Assembly (NCBI RefSeq): GCF_037080055.1
Contig: NZ_JBAOJI010000006.1
Location: 124,001 to 188,000 of the forward strand
DNA: 64,000 nt
Reading direction: 5' to 3'
From: Halovenus sp037080055
GTDB lineage: Archaea; Halobacteriota; Halobacteria; Halobacteriales; Haloarculaceae
A model generated the notes under the pieces. That model was not told where the DNA came from. It worked only from the letters and a program-made list of their open reading frames with translations, and did no database searches. This document shows positions 61,389 to 64,000 of the stretch, piece after piece. The position numbers and the translations under genes were made by a program. The stretch's first letter is position 1, and every line of letters begins with the position of its first letter.

Positions 61389-61823
61389 TTACTCTGCGGC
61401 ACAGGTGCCATCAGAGGGTGAATACCACAGACTGATTGTTGGCTGGCCGTCTTGTGATTGCACGATTGCCTGGACAGCAATCTGCTCGGAATCGAGTTCG
61501 GCCAGGCTCAATTTAGCCCACTCGCTCTCGTTTACCTGCGCCCGGATGCGGTAATCTCCCGATTCCTCCGGCAGTTCTGCCGACGGGACAGTGAACCCGC
61601 CTGTGACATCTGCGCTGCCGGCCTCGACCTGTCGAGTCTGTGTATATTGTTCCTCCCCGTCGTCAATCACTTGGAGTGAGACATTCTGTGGCGTTCCTTC
61701 TCGGTTAGACACGGACAGCGCACAGAGTTCGGTTGGATTGCTGCCGTCCTCGCTGCTGAGACAGCCAGCCAGCAGACCGGTCCCGCAACCGACGGTTGTT
61801 CCGAGGAAGGCCCGTCGCTTCAT
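61389..61823 (-). CDS. Tat-exported lipoprotein of unknown function
   Basis: A 144-aa small secreted protein. The N-terminus has a Tat signal (KRR at 2-4, AFLGTTVGCG) and the lipobox LAGC with acceptor C21. The mature part (SSEDGSNPTELCALSVSNRE) has a beta-sandwich character with many Gln and Ser and no known domain. It lies between two structured repeats on the strand opposite to argS. Confidence 0.75.
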   Translation of the reverse strand: MKRRAFLGTTVGCGTGLLAGCLSSEDGSNPTELCALSVSNREGTPQNVSLQVIDDGEEQYTQTRQVEAGSADVTGGFTVPSAELPEESGDYRIRAQVNESEWAKLSLAELDSEQIAVQAIVQSQDGQPTISLWYSPSDGTCAAE

Positions 61824-61854
61824 TAGAAAATTGTTCTACAAAGCCTGTATTAAA

Positions 61855-62081
61855 TCTTCTGTACGAGAAATAAAGCTGCTCGGTGAAGGCTGCCGATTTC
61901 AAGCATTCGCCGAGCGTAGCGAGGCGATTCACCGACGGCGAGGCTGAAAACCGAGCCGTCGGCCTTTTTCACCACCGGGAGAGCAAGCTCTCCCGAGCCG
62001 TTGCTCGCTTCGCTCGCAACGACCATGTTTTTGCCGCGAGCGGTCGCCGTCGGCGACCCGACCGGGAAAAAGATGGTGGCG
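61855..62081 (-). repeat. Modular 3' element after minD, same family as the argS element
   Basis: Read from the minD stop on the minus strand: CATCTTTTTCCC, hairpin GGTCGCC-GAC-GGCGACC (62042-62058), CAAAAACATGG, a GCGAGCGAAGCGAGC block, hairpin CGGGAGAGC/GCTCTCCCG (61976-61995), GTGAAAAAGGCC, then GCCGTCGG arms (61932-61939, 61955-61962). The shared words and order link it to the element after argS. Confidence 0.7.
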
Positions 62082-62891
62082 TTAGCCAAAGATGCCGCCG
62101 AAGACCCCGCCGTCTTCGTCGTCTTCTTCCTCTTGTTCTTCTTCGTCGAGGAACCACTGGCTGTCGAAGACGCGGTCGAGGTCGGTACTGGGCGAACCCT
62201 CGAAGAAGACTGCTTCGAGCGAGCCGGCAAGTTGACGGTAGGCGTCTGCTGGATCGCTCTCGGAGGCGTTTTCGAGGAGTGGTTCCTCTTTGGTGGCGTC
62301 GACATCGACCGGAATTACACCGAGCAGTGGCACGTCGAACTTGTCGGCAATCTCTTGGACGTAGGTGTCCCGGTTGACCCGGGTGATGATCGCTCCGATC
62401 ACGTCGCCGTCGACGCGTTCGGCCAAGTCTGCGGTCTTGATCGTATCGTTGACCGCCACGTCGTCGGGCGTCGTCACCAGCAAGACGCCGTCGGCGAGTC
62501 CGAGCGGGACGGTCGTCTCGTGGCTCAGCCCCGCGCCAGTGTCGACGAGCACCACGTCGAAGGTGTTCTTGAGCGTGTTGATCACCTTCCGAAGTTTCGC
62601 CGGGTCGGCCTCGGCGAAGGCTTCGAGACTCTGTTCGCCCGGGATGACAGTCATCCCCATCTGCGCGTCGTTCAGTGCCGCGCTGACTGTTTCGCCGCCG
62701 GCGAGCACCTCGTGGATGCTCGTCTCGTAGTCGAGTCCGAGCATATTGCCGAGATTCGCCATGCCCAGATCCGCATCGACGACGACGGTATCGTAGCCGT
62801 TCTCCTCGAGTGCTGCCGCGATGTTGATCGCTGTGGTGGTCTTCCCGACGCCTCCCTTCCCACCTGCGATCGTACAGACGTACCCCGCCAT
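62082..62891 (-). CDS. minD: MinD/ParA-family ATPase
   Basis: A 269-aa deviant Walker ATPase. The deviant Walker A is GKGGVGKTT (11-19), then VVVDADLGMANLG and VLVDTGAGLSHET. Haloarchaea carry several MinD homologues that place archaella, chemosensory arrays or other structures. The C-terminus is an acidic run (residues about 249-260) ending with GGVFGGIFG, shorter than a typical amphipathic membrane-targeting helix. The frame opens 23 codons upstream; MAGYVCTIAGG is the normal start. TATA-like TTTATATCG lies about 35 nt upstream. Confidence 0.83.
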   Translation of the reverse strand: MAGYVCTIAGGKGGVGKTTTAINIAAALEENGYDTVVVDADLGMANLGNMLGLDYETSIHEVLAGGETVSAALNDAQMGMTVIPGEQSLEAFAEADPAKLRKVINTLKNTFDVVLVDTGAGLSHETTVPLGLADGVLLVTTPDDVAVNDTIKTADLAERVDGDVIGAIITRVNRDTYVQEIADKFDVPLLGVIPVDVDATKEEPLLENASESDPADAYRQLAGSLEAVFFEGSPSTDLDRVFDSQWFLDEEEQEEEDDEDGGVFGGIFG

Positions 62892-63056
62892 ATTTGAGTA
62901 TATAACACCTGTACTTGCCGCGATATAAAGCCATTCGTCTATCTTACGGTCGTCTGACACGTGGCTGCCGCACGCGTGACAGCAATCGCGTTCCCCGCGG
63001 CGACTCGGAAATGGCAGGTCAACAGGTACTTACAGCAGACCGGCCAAATACAGCCA

Positions 63057-64000
63057 ATGAGCGAGTCCGAGCACGAGCAGACGGACAAACAAAAATACGA
63101 GTTCCAGAAGGTGATCGAGGAGCTCAAAGATTACCGTGGCTCCGGGACGCAGTTGGTCACCATCTACATTCCGCCGGAGCGAAACATTAGCGATGTCGTC
63201 GCCCACGTCACGCAGGAACACTCAGAAGCGAGCAACATCAAGTCCAAAGAGACTCGAACGAACGTCCAGGACGCCCTGAAGAGCATCAAAGACCGATTGA
63301 AATACTACGATGTCAAGCCGCCCGAAAACGGGATGGTGATCTTCTCGGGTGCCGTCGACTCCGGCGGCGGACAGACCGAGATGATCACTCGCGTGCTGGA
63401 GAGTCCACCCCAATCCATCGAGTCGTTCCGCTATCACTGCGACGCGGAGTTTTTGACCGAACCCCTGGCGGAGATGATGGGCGACAAGGGCCTCTTTGGC
63501 CTGATCGTCCTCGACCGACGAGAAGCCAACGTCGGCTGGCTCCGTGGCAAACGCGTCGAGCCGGTCAAATCCGCCACCTCGCTGGTGCCGGGCAAGCAGC
63601 GAAAAGGTGGCCAGTCCGCCCAGCGATTCGCCCGACTCCGACTCGAAGCCATCGACAACTTCTATCAGGAGGTCGCCGGGATGGCAGACGACCTCTTCGT
63701 CGACCAGCGCCACGAGATGGACGGTATCCTCGTCGGCGGTCCCTCACCGACCAAAGACGAGTTCCTCGACGGCGACTACCTGCACCACGAACTGCAGGAT
63801 ATGGTGCTCGGCAAGTTCGACGTGGCCTACACCGACGAGTCCGGCCTCCACGACCTCGTAGACGCGGCTGACGAGGTGCTGGCCGAGCACGAAGTCCTCG
63901 AAGACAAACAGACGATGGAGCAGTTCTTCGAGCAACTCCACGACGGCAACAAGGCGACCTACGGATTCAACGCCACCCGTGAGAACCTGATGATGGGTGC
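63057..64000 (+). CDS. prf1: Peptide chain release factor aRF1 (partial, 3' end outside window)
   Basis: The first 314 codons of aRF1, which recognises all three stop codons and releases the polypeptide. The NIKS motif is at residues 60-63 and the GGQ motif is G184-G185-Q186 in RKGGQSAQR, both intact. The gene runs off the window with no stop codon, so roughly a quarter of the protein is missing. It is divergent from the minD-like gene. Confidence 0.97.
   Translation, partial: MSESEHEQTDKQKYEFQKVIEELKDYRGSGTQLVTIYIPPERNISDVVAHVTQEHSEASNIKSKETRTNVQDALKSIKDRLKYYDVKPPENGMVIFSGAVDSGGGQTEMITRVLESPPQSIESFRYHCDAEFLTEPLAEMMGDKGLFGLIVLDRREANVGWLRGKRVEPVKSATSLVPGKQRKGGQSAQRFARLRLEAIDNFYQEVAGMADDLFVDQRHEMDGILVGGPSPTKDEFLDGDYLHHELQDMVLGKFDVAYTDESGLHDLVDAADEVLAEHEVLEDKQTMEQFFEQLHDGNKATYGFNATRENLMMG

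Noticed and set aside
1..64000. CRISPR arrays, insertion sequences, prophage or a defence island
   Set aside because: No evenly spaced direct repeats, transposase, integrase or known defence gene was seen on either strand.

Overview
The window is haloarchaeal chromosome (class Halobacteria). The GC-rich, strongly acidic proteome, the many leaderless genes with a TATA-like box about 27 nt before the start codon, archaeal core genes (GatD, Pus10, TgtA, PriS, GINS, archease, aRF1) and several families known mainly from haloarchaea (CheF, DUF5788, DUF5797, DUF8106, DR2241-type) all agree. I cannot fix the genus from the sequence alone. Genes are dense on both strands. I found no rRNA, tRNA, CRISPR array, insertion sequence or prophage.

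Layout. 1-9.6 kb: gatD, a metallo-beta-lactamase-fold protein, a winged-helix regulator, a HAD hydrolase, a PQQ-repeat lipoprotein, an ACAD10/11-like acyl-CoA dehydrogenase, a nitrilase and two tandem CheF paralogues. 9.6-20.4 kb: a nested palindromic intergenic element, pus10, a surface metalloprotease, a GIY-YIG-like protein, an orphan pstB behind a leader ORF, a membrane protein, the replication pair priS-GINS, an acetyltransferase behind a GC-rich repeat patch, archease and two small haloarchaeal families. 20.4-29 kb: an esterase, small conserved proteins, a first sensor kinase and the minus-strand operon polX - Mut7-C - DUF5797 - tgtA. 29-39.3 kb: a PH-domain protein, a copper-chaperone-like protein, a TetR regulator divergent from an RND exporter, an enoyl-CoA hydratase, cbiX with its DR2241-type partner, and an amidohydrolase. 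39.3-49.1 kb: a second sensor kinase, a tandem universal stress protein, an UlaG-like hydrolase, the arsR-acr3-arsC operon, uvrC and small proteins. 49.1-64 kb: NAD-dependent ligA, an unlisted 44-aa acidic small protein, an aminotransferase, an MFS transporter, rimI, a third sensor kinase, argS, a Tat lipoprotein, a MinD-like ATPase and the 5' part of prf1 (aRF1).

How genes work together. Four DNA repair or replication functions lie here (PolX, UvrC, LigA, PriS/GINS). Translation and RNA modification are represented by GatD, Pus10, TgtA, archease, ArgS, RimI and aRF1. The clearest regulated cassettes are arsR-acr3-arsC, with an operator overlapping its core promoter, and tetR/RND, with palindromes in the divergent intergenic region.

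Most notable observations: all three sensor kinases carry an N-terminal receiver-like domain whose phospho-acceptor aspartate is replaced (Arg, Gly, Ser); two genes (pstB and the RND exporter) sit behind short leader ORFs that overlap their start codons and begin where a TATA box predicts a leaderless transcript; argS and minD are followed by copies of the same modular 3' element; and several promoters carry well-formed palindromes with no assigned regulator.
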